DNA from: Streptomyces ficellus
GTDB lineage: Bacteria; Actinomycetota; Actinomycetes; Streptomycetales; Streptomycetaceae
Length of the DNA stretch: 64,000 nucleotides
Assembly: GCF_030406405.1 (NCBI RefSeq)
Contig: NZ_JAUEPL010000003.1
Coordinates: forward strand, 124,001 to 188,000
Direction of reading: 5' to 3'
Position numbers and translations under genes: made by a program. Numbering within the stretch: the first letter of the stretch is position 1; each line of letters starts with the position of its first letter. Shown piece after piece: positions 54,087-62,487 of the stretch. The notes under the pieces were generated by a model. It worked only from the letters and a program-made list of their open reading frames with translations. It had not been told where the DNA came from and did not search any database.

Positions 54087-55388
54087 ATGGCCGACGCCGC
54101 GTCGCGGCTGACCGCTCTCGCCAAGGACCTGCTGGGACATCCGCTGCCGATGCGGATCCGCGCCTGGGACGGCAGTGAAGCGGGGCCTCCCGATGCGCCC
54201 GTGCTCGTCGTACGCCACCGCAGGGCTTTGCGCCGGCTGCTGTGGAGGCCGGGGGAGCTCGGCCTCGCCCGTGCCTGGGTCGCGGGCGAGCTCGACGTCG
54301 ACGGCGACCTGTACGAGGCCCTCGACCGGCTCGCGGGCCTGATCTGGGAGCGCGGCGCCGACGCCAAGGACGCCGTGCACGCCGTACGCGACCCCAGGTT
54401 CCGTGCCGCCGCCCGTGGCCTGCTCCAGCTCGCCGGGCCGTGGCCGCCGCCTCCGCCGCCCGCCGAGGAGGTCAGACGCCGCAGCGGCCCGCTGCACACC
54501 AAGCGGCGCGACAAGGAGGCCATCAGCCACCACTACGACGTCGGCAACGACTTCTACGAGCTGGTGCTCGGCCCCTCCATGGTCTACTCGTGCGCCTACT
54601 GGTCCAAGGACACCACCCTCGAACAGGCGCAGGCCGACAAGCTCGACCTCATCTGCCGCAAGCTCGCCCTCAAGAAGGGCGACCGGCTGCTCGACGTCGG
54701 CTGCGGCTGGGGCTCGATGGCCATCCACGCCGCCCGCGAGTACGGCGCCCGCGTCGTCGGCGTCACCCTCTCCACCGAGCAGGCGGCCTACGCGCGCAAG
54801 CGCATCGCCGATCAGGGCCTGACCGACCTGATCGAGATCCGCGTCCAGGACTACCGGGACGTCAAGGACGGGCCGTACGACGCGATCTCGTCCATCGGCA
54901 TGGCCGAACACGTCGGCGCTGCCCGCTACCGCGAGTACGCCGACGAACTGTACGCCCTCCTCAAGCCCGGCGGCCGGCTCCTCAACCACCAGATCGCCCG
55001 CCGCCCCGAGAAAGACGAAGCGGCCTACCACGTCGACGCGTTCATCGACGCCTACGTCTTCCCCGACGGCGAGCTGGCCCCCGTGGGCCGTACCGCCGCC
55101 GCCCTCGAAGAGGCCGGGTTCGAGGTCCGCGACGTCGAGGCCATCCGCGAGCACTACGGCCTCACGCTCCGCCAGTGGGTGGCCAATCTGGAGGCCAACT
55201 GGGCCGAGGCCCAACGGCTCACCTCACCGGGCCGCGCCCGCGTCTGGCGGCTCTACATGGCCGCCTGCGCCGTGGCCTTCGAGCGCAACCGGATCGGCGT
55301 CAACCAGATCCTCGCCGTACGGACGCCCGAGGACGGCACCTCGGGCCTGCCGCTGCGGCCCAGGGCGTGGACCGAGACCACCTCCTGA
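54087..55388 (+). CDS. Cyclopropane-fatty-acyl-phospholipid synthase family methyltransferase
   Basis: 433 residues. N-terminal about 130 residues of the CFA-synthase accessory domain, then HHYDVGNDFYELVLGPSMVYSCAYW and the SAM loop LLDVGCGWGSMAIHAA (about 201-215), IGMAEHVG and HYGLTLRQWVANLE. It transfers a methylene from SAM to unsaturated acyl chains of membrane lipids, a logical partner to the desaturase elsewhere in the window. ATG 54087 follows ACGGAGGTG. A bidirectional terminator separates it from the convergent ABC permease. Confidence 0.9.
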   Translation: MADAASRLTALAKDLLGHPLPMRIRAWDGSEAGPPDAPVLVVRHRRALRRLLWRPGELGLARAWVAGELDVDGDLYEALDRLAGLIWERGADAKDAVHAVRDPRFRAAARGLLQLAGPWPPPPPPAEEVRRRSGPLHTKRRDKEAISHHYDVGNDFYELVLGPSMVYSCAYWSKDTTLEQAQADKLDLICRKLALKKGDRLLDVGCGWGSMAIHAAREYGARVVGVTLSTEQAAYARKRIADQGLTDLIEIRVQDYRDVKDGPYDAISSIGMAEHVGAARYREYADELYALLKPGGRLLNHQIARRPEKDEAAYHVDAFIDAYVFPDGELAPVGRTAAALEEAGFEVRDVEAIREHYGLTLRQWVANLEANWAEAQRLTSPGRARVWRLYMAACAVAFERNRIGVNQILAVRTPEDGTSGLPLRPRAWTETTS

Positions 55389-55433
55389 GCGCCACGCCCC
55401 GAGTGCCACCACGTCGTGAGCACCGCGTACGCC

Positions 55434-55470
55434 GAAGGGCCGGGCTCCCGCACCAGGAGCCCGGCCCTTC
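55434..55470. terminator. Bidirectional terminator
   Basis: Perfect 15-bp stem (55434-55448 with 55456-55470) and a 7-nt loop between the convergent CFA-synthase-like and ABC permease genes. Confidence 0.87.
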
Positions 55471-55489
55471 CGCGTGCGTACCCCGACCG

Positions 55490-58018
55490 CTACTCGGTCT
55501 TGATGGCGTTCAGCATGTTCAGCCTCGCCGCGCTGCGCGCCGGCCACATCGCGGCCAGCACGCCCACCAGGGCCGCCAGAATCAGGAAGATCCCGATCCG
55601 GTCCCACGGGATGACCAGCGCGTAACCCGGCAGGCTCGACTTGATGGTCTGGCCGATCGCCCAGCCGAGGAACGAGCCGAGGCCGATGCCGACCACCGCG
55701 CCGAAGACCGAGATGACCACGGCCTCCAGCCGCACCATCCGCTTCACCCGGCGCCGGTCCAGACCGATCGCCCGCAGCATGCCGATCTCCTGCTGCCGCT
55801 CGAAGACCGACATCGCCAGGGTGTTGACCACGCCGAGCACCGCGATGAGGAGCGCCATCGCCAGCAGGCCGTACATGACGTTCAGCATCATGTTGATGAA
55901 GCCGCCGAACTGGTCGCGGATGTCCTTGTGGTCCATCACGCTGATCGCGGGATTCTCACCCAGGGCGCTGATCAGGGCCTTCTCGTTCGCCGCGGTCTGG
56001 CCGCCGGCCATCTTCACGAAGATCTGCGGGATGTACGGCTTCGCCTCGTGCGGGGCGACCACCTCGGTGTCCACCAGGACCGGCGAGAGGAACTCGCTGT
56101 CCTTGAAGATCGCGCCGACCGTCAGTTCGCCCTTCTTGTCGTCGTTGAACGTCACCGGCAGGGTGTCGCCGACCTTCCAGCCCTGCTTGGTGGCCGTCTT
56201 CTCGGCGATCGCCAGCTGGCCCTTGCCGAGCGTGCCCAGCGAACCGTTCACCAGCTCGACGTTGAGGACCCGCTCGATGTCGCCCGGCGTGATGGCCGAC
56301 GCCGACACCCAGTCGCCCTTGATCTCGAAGGACGAGGACTGCTGCGGCGAGACCGCCGTGACGCCCGGCACCTTCTCCAGCGCGGCCAGCGCGGACTTGT
56401 CCAGGTCACCGCCGCTGGCCATGGCGACCATGTAGTCGGCCTTGATCTGGTCCGTGGTCATCTTGTCCAGGGCCGTGCCGACCGTGACGCCCAGCACCGA
56501 CAGGCCGGTGACCAGCGTCAGGCCGATGGCCAGCGCGGAGGCGGTGGCGCCGGTACGGCGCGGGTTGCGGACCGCGTTCTGCCCGGCCAGCTTGCCCGAC
56601 ACCCCGAAGGCACGGACCAGCAGCGGCCGTACGAGGGCGATGACCGGGCGGGAGAGCAGCGGGACCAGCACGATGACGCCGATGAGCGCGAGGAACGCGC
56701 CGAGGGCGATGATCCACCGGCCGTCCGAACCCATCGCCGCGCCGGCCACGATCGCGCCCGCGCCGAGGGCCGTGATCACTCCGCCGATGGAGTTGCGAAC
56801 GACCAGGGACTTGGTGGTGGCCACCGCGTGGACGCTGCTCATCGCCGCCACCGGCGGGATCTTCGCGGCGCGGCGGCCGGGCAGCCAGGCGGCGAGCATC
56901 GTGATCAGCACGCCGACGCAGAGCGCGGCGATCACCGGCGTCGCGGTGATGACGAGCGGTCCGGCCGGCACCTTCATGCCGAACGCGGCCATCCCGGAGC
57001 GCAGGCCCGCGGCCAGGCCGACACCGAGCGCCAAGCCGACCACGGACGCGACCAGGCCCACCACACCGGCCTCCGCCAGCACCGAGCGGGTGATCTGCTT
57101 GCGCGAGGCGCCCACGGCCCGCATCAGCGCGAGCTCCTTGGTGCGCTGCGCGACCAGCATGGTGAAGGTGTTGGCGATCAGGAAGATCCCGACGAACAGG
57201 GCGATGCCCGCGAAGCCGAGCAGGATCTGATTGAGGCTGCTCAGCCCCTCCTCGATCTCCTTCGCCTGCTCATCGGCGAGCGCCGCGCCCGTCTTGGCCT
57301 CGGCGTTGTCCGGGATCAGCGGCTCGACCGCGTCGAGGATCCGGCGGTCGTCGGCGCCGGACGCGGCGGTGACGGTCAGGTCCCGGTAGTAGCCCGGCGC
57401 CAGGTAGAGCCGCTGGGCGACGGAGGTGTCGAAGAGGACCAGGCTGCCACCGGCGCTGACGGCGCCGTCCTCGGTGGTGAAGACACCGGCGAGGGTGTAC
57501 TCCTTGACCGGCCCGTTGGTGGCGACGCGGACCTTGTCGCCGACCTTGTACTCGCCCTTGGCGGCGGTGTCCTTGTCCAGGGCGATCTGGTCGTCCTTGA
57601 CGGGGCCGGAGCCCTGCACGAAGTCGTAGGCGGCGTCCTCGCCGTCCTTGCCGGGGGCGAAGTTGGAGCCCTTGTTGGACCAGCCGGCGCCGATCAGCTT
57701 GCCGTCGGGGTCGGCGACCCCGGCGAAGCCGTCCACCCGCCCGGTGACGGAGGCGACCCCGTCCAGCTTCCCGATCCTGTCGAGGGTCTGCTGCGAGAGG
57801 CCGGGCTCCTGCTTGGCGTCGCTCTCGCTGGCGTACGAGGTGACGGCGACCGCGACGTTGTCGTAGCTCTTGGCCGACTGGCTGCGGAAGGCGTGGGAGA
57901 GGGTGTCGGTGAAGACCAGGGTGCCGGAGACGAACGCCACGCCGAGCATGACGGCGAGCACGGTCATCAGCAGCCTGGCCTTGTGCGCGAGCACATTGCG
58001 CAGGGCGGTACGGAACAT
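55490..58018 (-). CDS. FtsX/MacB-type ABC transporter permease
   Basis: 842 residues with two FtsX-like halves. An N-terminal helix (LLMTVLAVMLGVAFVSGTLVF) and a large extracytoplasmic domain precede three helices (about 265-385), then a second cluster in the middle. A second extracytoplasmic domain (about 535-710) and three C-terminal helices follow. Repeated signatures are ALMRAVGASRKQI and GMLRAIGLDRRRV. Such permeases export lipids, lipoproteins or peptides or transmit mechanical work across the membrane. Cotranscribed with the ATPase 63 bases upstream. Substrate unknown. Confidence 0.92.
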   Translation of the reverse strand: MFRTALRNVLAHKARLLMTVLAVMLGVAFVSGTLVFTDTLSHAFRSQSAKSYDNVAVAVTSYASESDAKQEPGLSQQTLDRIGKLDGVASVTGRVDGFAGVADPDGKLIGAGWSNKGSNFAPGKDGEDAAYDFVQGSGPVKDDQIALDKDTAAKGEYKVGDKVRVATNGPVKEYTLAGVFTTEDGAVSAGGSLVLFDTSVAQRLYLAPGYYRDLTVTAASGADDRRILDAVEPLIPDNAEAKTGAALADEQAKEIEEGLSSLNQILLGFAGIALFVGIFLIANTFTMLVAQRTKELALMRAVGASRKQITRSVLAEAGVVGLVASVVGLALGVGLAAGLRSGMAAFGMKVPAGPLVITATPVIAALCVGVLITMLAAWLPGRRAAKIPPVAAMSSVHAVATTKSLVVRNSIGGVITALGAGAIVAGAAMGSDGRWIIALGAFLALIGVIVLVPLLSRPVIALVRPLLVRAFGVSGKLAGQNAVRNPRRTGATASALAIGLTLVTGLSVLGVTVGTALDKMTTDQIKADYMVAMASGGDLDKSALAALEKVPGVTAVSPQQSSSFEIKGDWVSASAITPGDIERVLNVELVNGSLGTLGKGQLAIAEKTATKQGWKVGDTLPVTFNDDKKGELTVGAIFKDSEFLSPVLVDTEVVAPHEAKPYIPQIFVKMAGGQTAANEKALISALGENPAISVMDHKDIRDQFGGFINMMLNVMYGLLAMALLIAVLGVVNTLAMSVFERQQEIGMLRAIGLDRRRVKRMVRLEAVVISVFGAVVGIGLGSFLGWAIGQTIKSSLPGYALVIPWDRIGIFLILAALVGVLAAMWPARSAARLNMLNAIKTE

Positions 58019-58081
58019 GAGGTGTGAGTCCTGGGGTGAAGTGGGATCGGCGGGAATCCGGGGCGGCGCCCCGGCGGCGCG

Positions 58082-58852
58082 TCAGCTCGTGCGGCCCTTG
58101 GCGTCGAACTCCTTCATCCGGTCGAGCACGCCGTCCGCCGTCGGGTGCAGCATCTCGTCGACGACCCGGCCGTCCGCGAGGAATATCACCCGGTCGGCGT
58201 AGGAGGCGGCCACCGGGTCATGGGTGACCATCACGACGGTCTGGCCCAGTTCGCGTACGGAATTGCGCAGGAAGCCGAGCACCTCGGCGCCCGAGCGCGA
58301 GTCGAGGTTTCCGGTGGGCTCGTCGCCGAAGATGATCTCGGGGCGGGAGGCCAGGGCGCGGGCCACGGCGACGCGCTGCTGCTGGCCGCCGGAGAGCTGC
58401 GCCGGCCGGTGGCTGAGCCGCCCGGACAGGCCCACCATGTCGATGACCTTGCGCACCCACTCCTTGTCGGGCTTGCGGCCCGCGATGTCCATGGGGAGCG
58501 TGATGTTCTCCTGGGCCGTCAGCGTCGGCAGCAGGTTGAACGCCTGGAAGATGAAGCCGATCTTGTCGCGGCGCAGCTGCGTGAGCTGCTTGTCCTTCAG
58601 GGAGCCGAGCTCGGTGTCGCCGATGCGCACGGACCCGGCGCTGAAGGTGTCGAGGCCGGCCACGCAGTGCATCAGGGTCGACTTGCCGGAGCCGGACGGG
58701 CCCATGATCGCGGTGAACTCGCCCTGGTGGAAGTCCACGGTGACCCGGTCCAGGGCCACCACCTGGGTTTCCCCCTGTCCGTAGACCTTGGACAGATCCG
58801 TGGCGCGGGCGGCCACCGCGGTGGCGCGGTAAGCGGTGGGGCTGGTGGTCAC
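58082..58852 (-). CDS. ABC transporter ATP-binding protein (MacB/LolD type)
   Basis: 256 residues. Walker A MGPSGSGKST, Q-loop IFQAFNLLPT, signature LSGGQQQRVAVARAL, Walker B IIFGDEPTGNLD and H-loop VTHD. The NLDSRSG stretch after Walker B is typical of the MacB/LolD/FtsE group that pairs with FtsX-like permeases, as here. GTG 58852 follows AGGAG. First gene of the two-gene operon. Confidence 0.95.
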   Translation of the reverse strand: MTTSPTAYRATAVAARATDLSKVYGQGETQVVALDRVTVDFHQGEFTAIMGPSGSGKSTLMHCVAGLDTFSAGSVRIGDTELGSLKDKQLTQLRRDKIGFIFQAFNLLPTLTAQENITLPMDIAGRKPDKEWVRKVIDMVGLSGRLSHRPAQLSGGQQQRVAVARALASRPEIIFGDEPTGNLDSRSGAEVLGFLRNSVRELGQTVVMVTHDPVAASYADRVIFLADGRVVDEMLHPTADGVLDRMKEFDAKGRTS

Positions 58853-59310
58853 GAGGGGACTCCTGTCGAGGGTTCCGCGGTGTCGCGGCGGTTGTTCGAG
58901 GACTCATCCATCGTCTTCGCCGCGTGGCGCCGGGGCGTCCGCCCGCGTGCCCGTTCCTGGGGCAGCCTGGAGTCGGACCGGCGGGCCCGCCCCTCCTCCT
59001 GAGGTATGACGGCGCCCCTGAGACGCGGTCCGGGGGCAGGAGGGGTGGCGAGGGGAGGGAACGGGAGCGGGGAGGGCAGGGAAAATCGGGAGGGTTCTCC
59101 GACCGGGTGACATCAGGCGGCGACTTTCCGTCATTCCTTTGCGCGTGCCTTTCGCGGCCGCGAGCCCCGCAGGGATGGCCACCGAACGCCCTCCACCTGC
59201 GCTGACACACCCTCAGACGTCAATAAAATAAGACAACATCGGGCCACTGTTCCGCTGTTCGGGGGACGCGTCCGGATAGGCTCCTGTGCCAACGCGGAGC
59301 CGCGCGCCAC
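58853..59310. other. Intergenic region between the ABC operon and bldA
   Basis: No protein gene supported. The left part is G/C-rich and unremarkable; an AT-rich spot (CAATAAAATAAGACAACA, 59221-59238) precedes the bldA promoter candidate. Confidence 0.6.
59255..59282 (+). promoter_or_regulatory. bldA promoter candidate
   Basis: TAGGCT (59277-59282) is a good -10 hexamer, with CTGTTC (59255-59260) as a weak -35 at 16-bp spacing. Transcription would start about 20-25 bases before the tRNA 5' end. Confidence 0.4.
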
Positions 59311-59394
59311 GCCCGGATGGTGGAATGCAGACACGGCGAGCTTAAACCTCGCTGCCCCTTCGAGGGCGTACCGGTTCGAGTCCGGTTCCGGGCA
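59311..59394 (+). tRNA. bldA: tRNA-Leu (anticodon UAA), the developmental tRNA bldA
   Basis: 84 nt, class II tRNA with a long variable arm. Acceptor GCCCGGA/TCCGGGC with discriminator A; anticodon stem GCGAG/CTCGC around CTTAAAC, so the anticodon is TAA and reads UUA; variable arm TGCCCCTTCGAGGGCG; T arm ACCGGTTCGAGTCCGGT. CCA is not encoded. In Streptomyces the only tRNA for UUA is bldA, whose absence blocks aerial growth and antibiotic production because TTA codons occur mainly in regulatory and accessory genes. Confidence 0.96.
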
Positions 59395-59528
59395 CTCACG
59401 ACGCACCCCACGGGAGCGGTCCCACGACGTCGCGGGCCGTAAAGATCCTCCCCGAGCACTAGGGTGTTTCTTTTGCTCGCCCATTACTCTTGTTCCAAGG
59501 CCGCGCACGGCGGCCATGGAGGAGTGAG

Positions 59529-60410
59529 ATGAGGAGCAGCAACCCGGTCTTCTCGCGACGGGGGTTCAGCCGCGACAACGGCTATGCGGGCTTCAACGCG
59601 CAGCAGCCGCAGGCCGGGGGCCCCGCCGCTGGAACCAACCCCTACGCGACGAACCCGTACGCCACCAACCCGTACGCGACGCAGGACGCCCAGCGCGGCG
59701 CCCCCGCACAGGCCCCGGCGCGCCCGGGCGCGATGACCATCGACGATGTCGTCTCGCGCACCGCCATGACGCTCGGTACGGTCTTCGTCACCGCGGCTCT
59801 CGCCTGGTTCCTGATGCCCGTCGACCCCGCCAACCTGGGCAGGTCGTACGGCATCGCGATCGGCGCGGCCCTCGTGGCCTTCGTCTTCGCGATGATCCAG
59901 GCCTTCAAGCGCAAGGCCTCGCCCGCGCTGATCCTGCTGTACGCGGCGTTCGAGGGCGTCTTCCTCGGCGTGATCTCCAACGCCGTCTCGACGTACGTCT
60001 CACCGGGCGTCGTCCCGCAGGCGGTGCTGGGCACCATGGCGGTCTTCGCCGGTGTGCTGATCGCGTACAAGATGCGCTGGATCCGCGTCACCCGCCGCTT
60101 CTACGGCTTCGTGATGGCCGCGGCGATGGGCTTCATCCTGCTGATGGCGGTGAACCTGCTGTTCTCCGTCTTCGGCGGCGGTGACGGCCTGGGCTTCCGC
60201 AGCGGTGGCCTCGGCATCCTGTTCGGTGTCATCGGCATCGTCATCGGCGCGTGCTTCCTGGCCCTGGACTTCAAGCAGGTCGAGGACGGCATCGCGTACG
60301 GCGCTCCGCGCGAGGAGTCGTGGCTGGCGGCCTTCGGCCTCACCATGACCCTGGTCTGGATCTACCTGGAGTTCCTACGGCTGATCTCGATCCTGCAGGG
60401 CGACGACTGA
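59529..60410 (+). CDS. Bax inhibitor-1/YccA-like membrane protein
   Basis: 293 residues. A cytoplasmic N-terminus of about 85 residues has triple NPYAT repeats. Seven transmembrane helices (about 95-285) carry the family signatures LILLYAAFEGVFLGVISNAVSTY and LDFKQVEDGIAYGAP before the last helices. Bax-inhibitor-like proteins form Ca2+/proton-leak channels or protect membrane proteases; the role in Streptomyces is not established. ATG 59529 follows GGAGGAG. Monocistronic, just after bldA. Confidence 0.9.
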   Translation: MRSSNPVFSRRGFSRDNGYAGFNAQQPQAGGPAAGTNPYATNPYATNPYATQDAQRGAPAQAPARPGAMTIDDVVSRTAMTLGTVFVTAALAWFLMPVDPANLGRSYGIAIGAALVAFVFAMIQAFKRKASPALILLYAAFEGVFLGVISNAVSTYVSPGVVPQAVLGTMAVFAGVLIAYKMRWIRVTRRFYGFVMAAAMGFILLMAVNLLFSVFGGGDGLGFRSGGLGILFGVIGIVIGACFLALDFKQVEDGIAYGAPREESWLAAFGLTMTLVWIYLEFLRLISILQGDD

Positions 60411-60427
60411 CGCCCGTGATCGTGGGA

Positions 60428-60459
60428 AGGGCCCGTCCGGCATACGCCGGGCGGGCCCT
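60428..60459. terminator. Bidirectional hairpin
   Basis: 14-bp stem (60428-60441 with 60446-60459, one T-G pair) with loop ATAC between two convergent genes. Confidence 0.8.
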
Positions 60460-60481
60460 CCGCCGTGTTCGACGCCCGTCG

Positions 60482-60712
60482 TCAGAGCAGCTTCCGCGCG
60501 GCTCGCCTCAGGTCGTACTCATGGATGATCGCTTTGGCGTGTCCGTAACTGAGGTTGTGCTCGCCCCGGAGCCAGCTCACCTTCTCCTCGAAACGGACGA
60601 GGGAGGGGCCTTCCTCGACGGCGCGAAGCCATTCGGACACTTGCCGGCCGGTGCAATGGGGAATGCGGGAGAGCAGATTTCGATGGGTCTCTTCGGAGAA
60701 GACTTGGGACAT
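60482..60712 (-). CDS. DUF4287 domain protein
   Basis: 76 residues, soluble: THRNLLSRIPHCTGRQVSEWLRAVEEGPSLVRFEEKVSWLRGEHNLSYGHAKAIIHEYDLRRAARK, which matches the small DUF4287 helical family. No function known. ATG 60712, monocistronic. Confidence 0.8.
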   Translation of the reverse strand: MSQVFSEETHRNLLSRIPHCTGRQVSEWLRAVEEGPSLVRFEEKVSWLRGEHNLSYGHAKAIIHEYDLRRAARKLL

Positions 60713-60811
60713 CGGCGCCTCCGGACGCTTTGCGCGTGTGCTCCTTCACGACACCGTGCCCGAGCGTTCGCCCGTTGGCAACAGTCCCTTCGGGGCGCGT
60801 AGGGTCGCGGG

Positions 60812-61159
60812 GTGCTTGATACGACTGAGCTGACCGTCGCCGTCGAACGGTTCGCCGACCGGCTGCGGGCCGCACCGCAGAGCCGGCTCCAGCGGGGCGC
60901 GGCGGCCCAGGGACTGGCGCTGGCCAGGGAATTGTCGCTGCGGGCGCAGCGGATCGAGGCGCCGGACGCACCGCCGCGGACCATGCCGGACGCCGGGATC
61001 TTCGCGGTTGCGGACCAGCTTGTGGTGGCGTGCAACGATCTGGCGGAGGTCTTGCGAACGGCCCCGGCCGGCTCTCCGCTCCAGGGGGAGCTGCTGCGGC
61101 GGGAGCTTGACGAGGCCGTGGCGGCGGTGCGGCGGGCGGCCGCTACAGCGACGCTATGA
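60812..61159 (+). CDS. Small Ala/Arg-rich hypothetical protein
   Basis: 115 residues, mostly helical (LTVAVERFADRLRAAPQSRLQRGAAAQGLALARELSLRAQ ... ELLRRELDEAVAAVRR). No signal peptide or membrane helix. GTG 60812. Family not recognised. Its last 17 bases overlap the convergent gene at 61143. Confidence 0.65.
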   Translation: MLDTTELTVAVERFADRLRAAPQSRLQRGAAAQGLALARELSLRAQRIEAPDAPPRTMPDAGIFAVADQLVVACNDLAEVLRTAPAGSPLQGELLRRELDEAVAAVRRAAATATL

Positions 61160-62009
61160 CGCGGTCGGCCAGGATGTAGACGTTGTCGGCGTCGCTGCCG
61201 TCGCCGCACGCGAAGGTCAGGGCGTACGCGCCCGAGACTCCGGAGCCGCCCAGCAGGACGGGCGTCTCGCCGCTGCGCAGCGCGTCCGCGAGGCGCTCGG
61301 CGGTCTCCCGGTGGCCGGGGGTCATGCACAGGGTCGTGCCGTCGGCGAAGACGTACACGTCCAGCGTGCCGAGCGGACCGGGGCGTACGTCGGTGAGCGC
61401 CGTACGCGTCTCGGCGAGCTCCTCCAGCCGGGCCACGGTGCGCTCGTGGTCGGTGACGACAGGTGTCTGGACCGGCACGAAGTCGGGGTGGGAGGGGTGG
61501 CGGCGGCGGGCCGCGGCGAGCTCCGGGGAGTCCTCGGGGTACTCGGTGAGGCCGGGGAAGTCCGGCAGCTCGGCGAGCGAGTCGAGGTCGTCCAGACCAT
61601 CGGCGTACTCCGCGTACTCGGCGCCCAGGTCCATGGCCTCCAGGCCCGCGAAGTCCGCCTGGCGCGGCACGAAGAACGGCCCCTCGTCCGCCAGGCCGGC
61701 CATCCCGCCCAGCAGCGGCCCCGGCGCGTCCGCGGCGTCCCTGGCCTCCTGGGCGGCCCAGAAGGCCCGCGCCTCGGCCAGCTCGCGCTCACGCTCCTCG
61801 GCGAGGGCCTCGGCGACGGCGGCGCGTATGTCCTCGGCGGTGCGGGCATGGGGTACGGCGGGAGCACGGCCGTCGCCGTTCGCGGCGGCGAGCTCCGTGC
61901 GCAGCGCCGTGACCTGCTTGCGCAGCCCGTGGGCGGCGTGCAGGGCAGCGGCGCCCACGGCCGTGGCGGCGGCCGTGGTCATCAGCAGGGCGAGAGACAT
62001 GGCGCTCAC
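61143..62009 (-). CDS. Membrane-anchored hypothetical protein
   Basis: 288 residues. One N-terminal hydrophobic helix (SLALLMTTAAATAVGAAALHAA), then a helical/acidic stretch (EDIRAAVAEALAEERERELAEARAFWAAQEA; EYAEYADGLDDLDSLAEL) and a C-terminal globular part (TLDVYVFADGTTLCMTPGHRETAERLADALRSG ... YALTFACGDGSDADNVYILADRVIASL). The C-terminal part looks like a small alpha/beta fold of unknown function. GTG 62009 after GGGAGTAAG is chosen; ATG 62000 is possible. Confidence 0.7.
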   Translation of the reverse strand: MSAMSLALLMTTAAATAVGAAALHAAHGLRKQVTALRTELAAANGDGRAPAVPHARTAEDIRAAVAEALAEERERELAEARAFWAAQEARDAADAPGPLLGGMAGLADEGPFFVPRQADFAGLEAMDLGAEYAEYADGLDDLDSLAELPDFPGLTEYPEDSPELAAARRRHPSHPDFVPVQTPVVTDHERTVARLEELAETRTALTDVRPGPLGTLDVYVFADGTTLCMTPGHRETAERLADALRSGETPVLLGGSGVSGAYALTFACGDGSDADNVYILADRVIASL

Positions 62010-62471
62010 TGACTTACTCCCGGTTTCAATCGATCCCCCGCACTTCCTACATCAGCTTGTCGTGTGCTCGCGCCCCCTGTCAGTGCATTACGTCACGAAT
62101 TGGACAGGTATTTTGTCGCGGCGTTCGCGCCGCTGACAGCCATGACCTGCACAAACGAATCTCCCCCGGGAGATAGGTCACATCCTGGGGGAGATTCGGT
62201 CACGGCTGGGACGCGGAACGATTGGTTCACGAGCGTGCTCTCGTGGTCGGGTTCCGCTTCGCTATCGCTGCGGGCAGGTGCCGCCCTCGCCGCGTGGGGG
62301 AGCCGTATGCCGGTACGGCCGGGCGGCCCCTACCCTCCGCTACAGCTCAGCTGAGCCGCTCGGTGTTCTTGGTCGCGCTCAGCTTCGCTACCGCTGCGGG
62401 CAGGTGCCGCCTCGCTGCGTGGGGGAGCCGTATGCCGGTACGGCCGGGCGGCCCCTACCCTCCGCTACAGC
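62010..62471. other. Intergenic region downstream of the thiolase gene
   Basis: No gene seen. It is dominated by two copies of a 107-bp unit (see the repeat at 62256-62487). The left part holds the presumed promoter of the 62009 gene. Confidence 0.6.
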
Positions 62472-62487
62472 TCAGCTGAGCCGCTCG
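62256..62487. repeat. Two-copy 107-bp duplication covering the thiolase stop
   Basis: Copy A 62256-62362 and copy B 62382-62487; the last about 69 bases are identical. Copy B contains the thiolase's last codons and stop (minus strand). Each copy includes the hairpin-forming CCGTA-TGCCGG-TACGG, which may act as its terminator. Confidence 0.9.

Noticed and set aside
54242..58027. 1261-codon plus-strand frame across the CFA-synthase-like gene and the ABC permease
   Set aside because: It spans two real genes on opposite strands and a terminator; its composition is typical of shadow frames.
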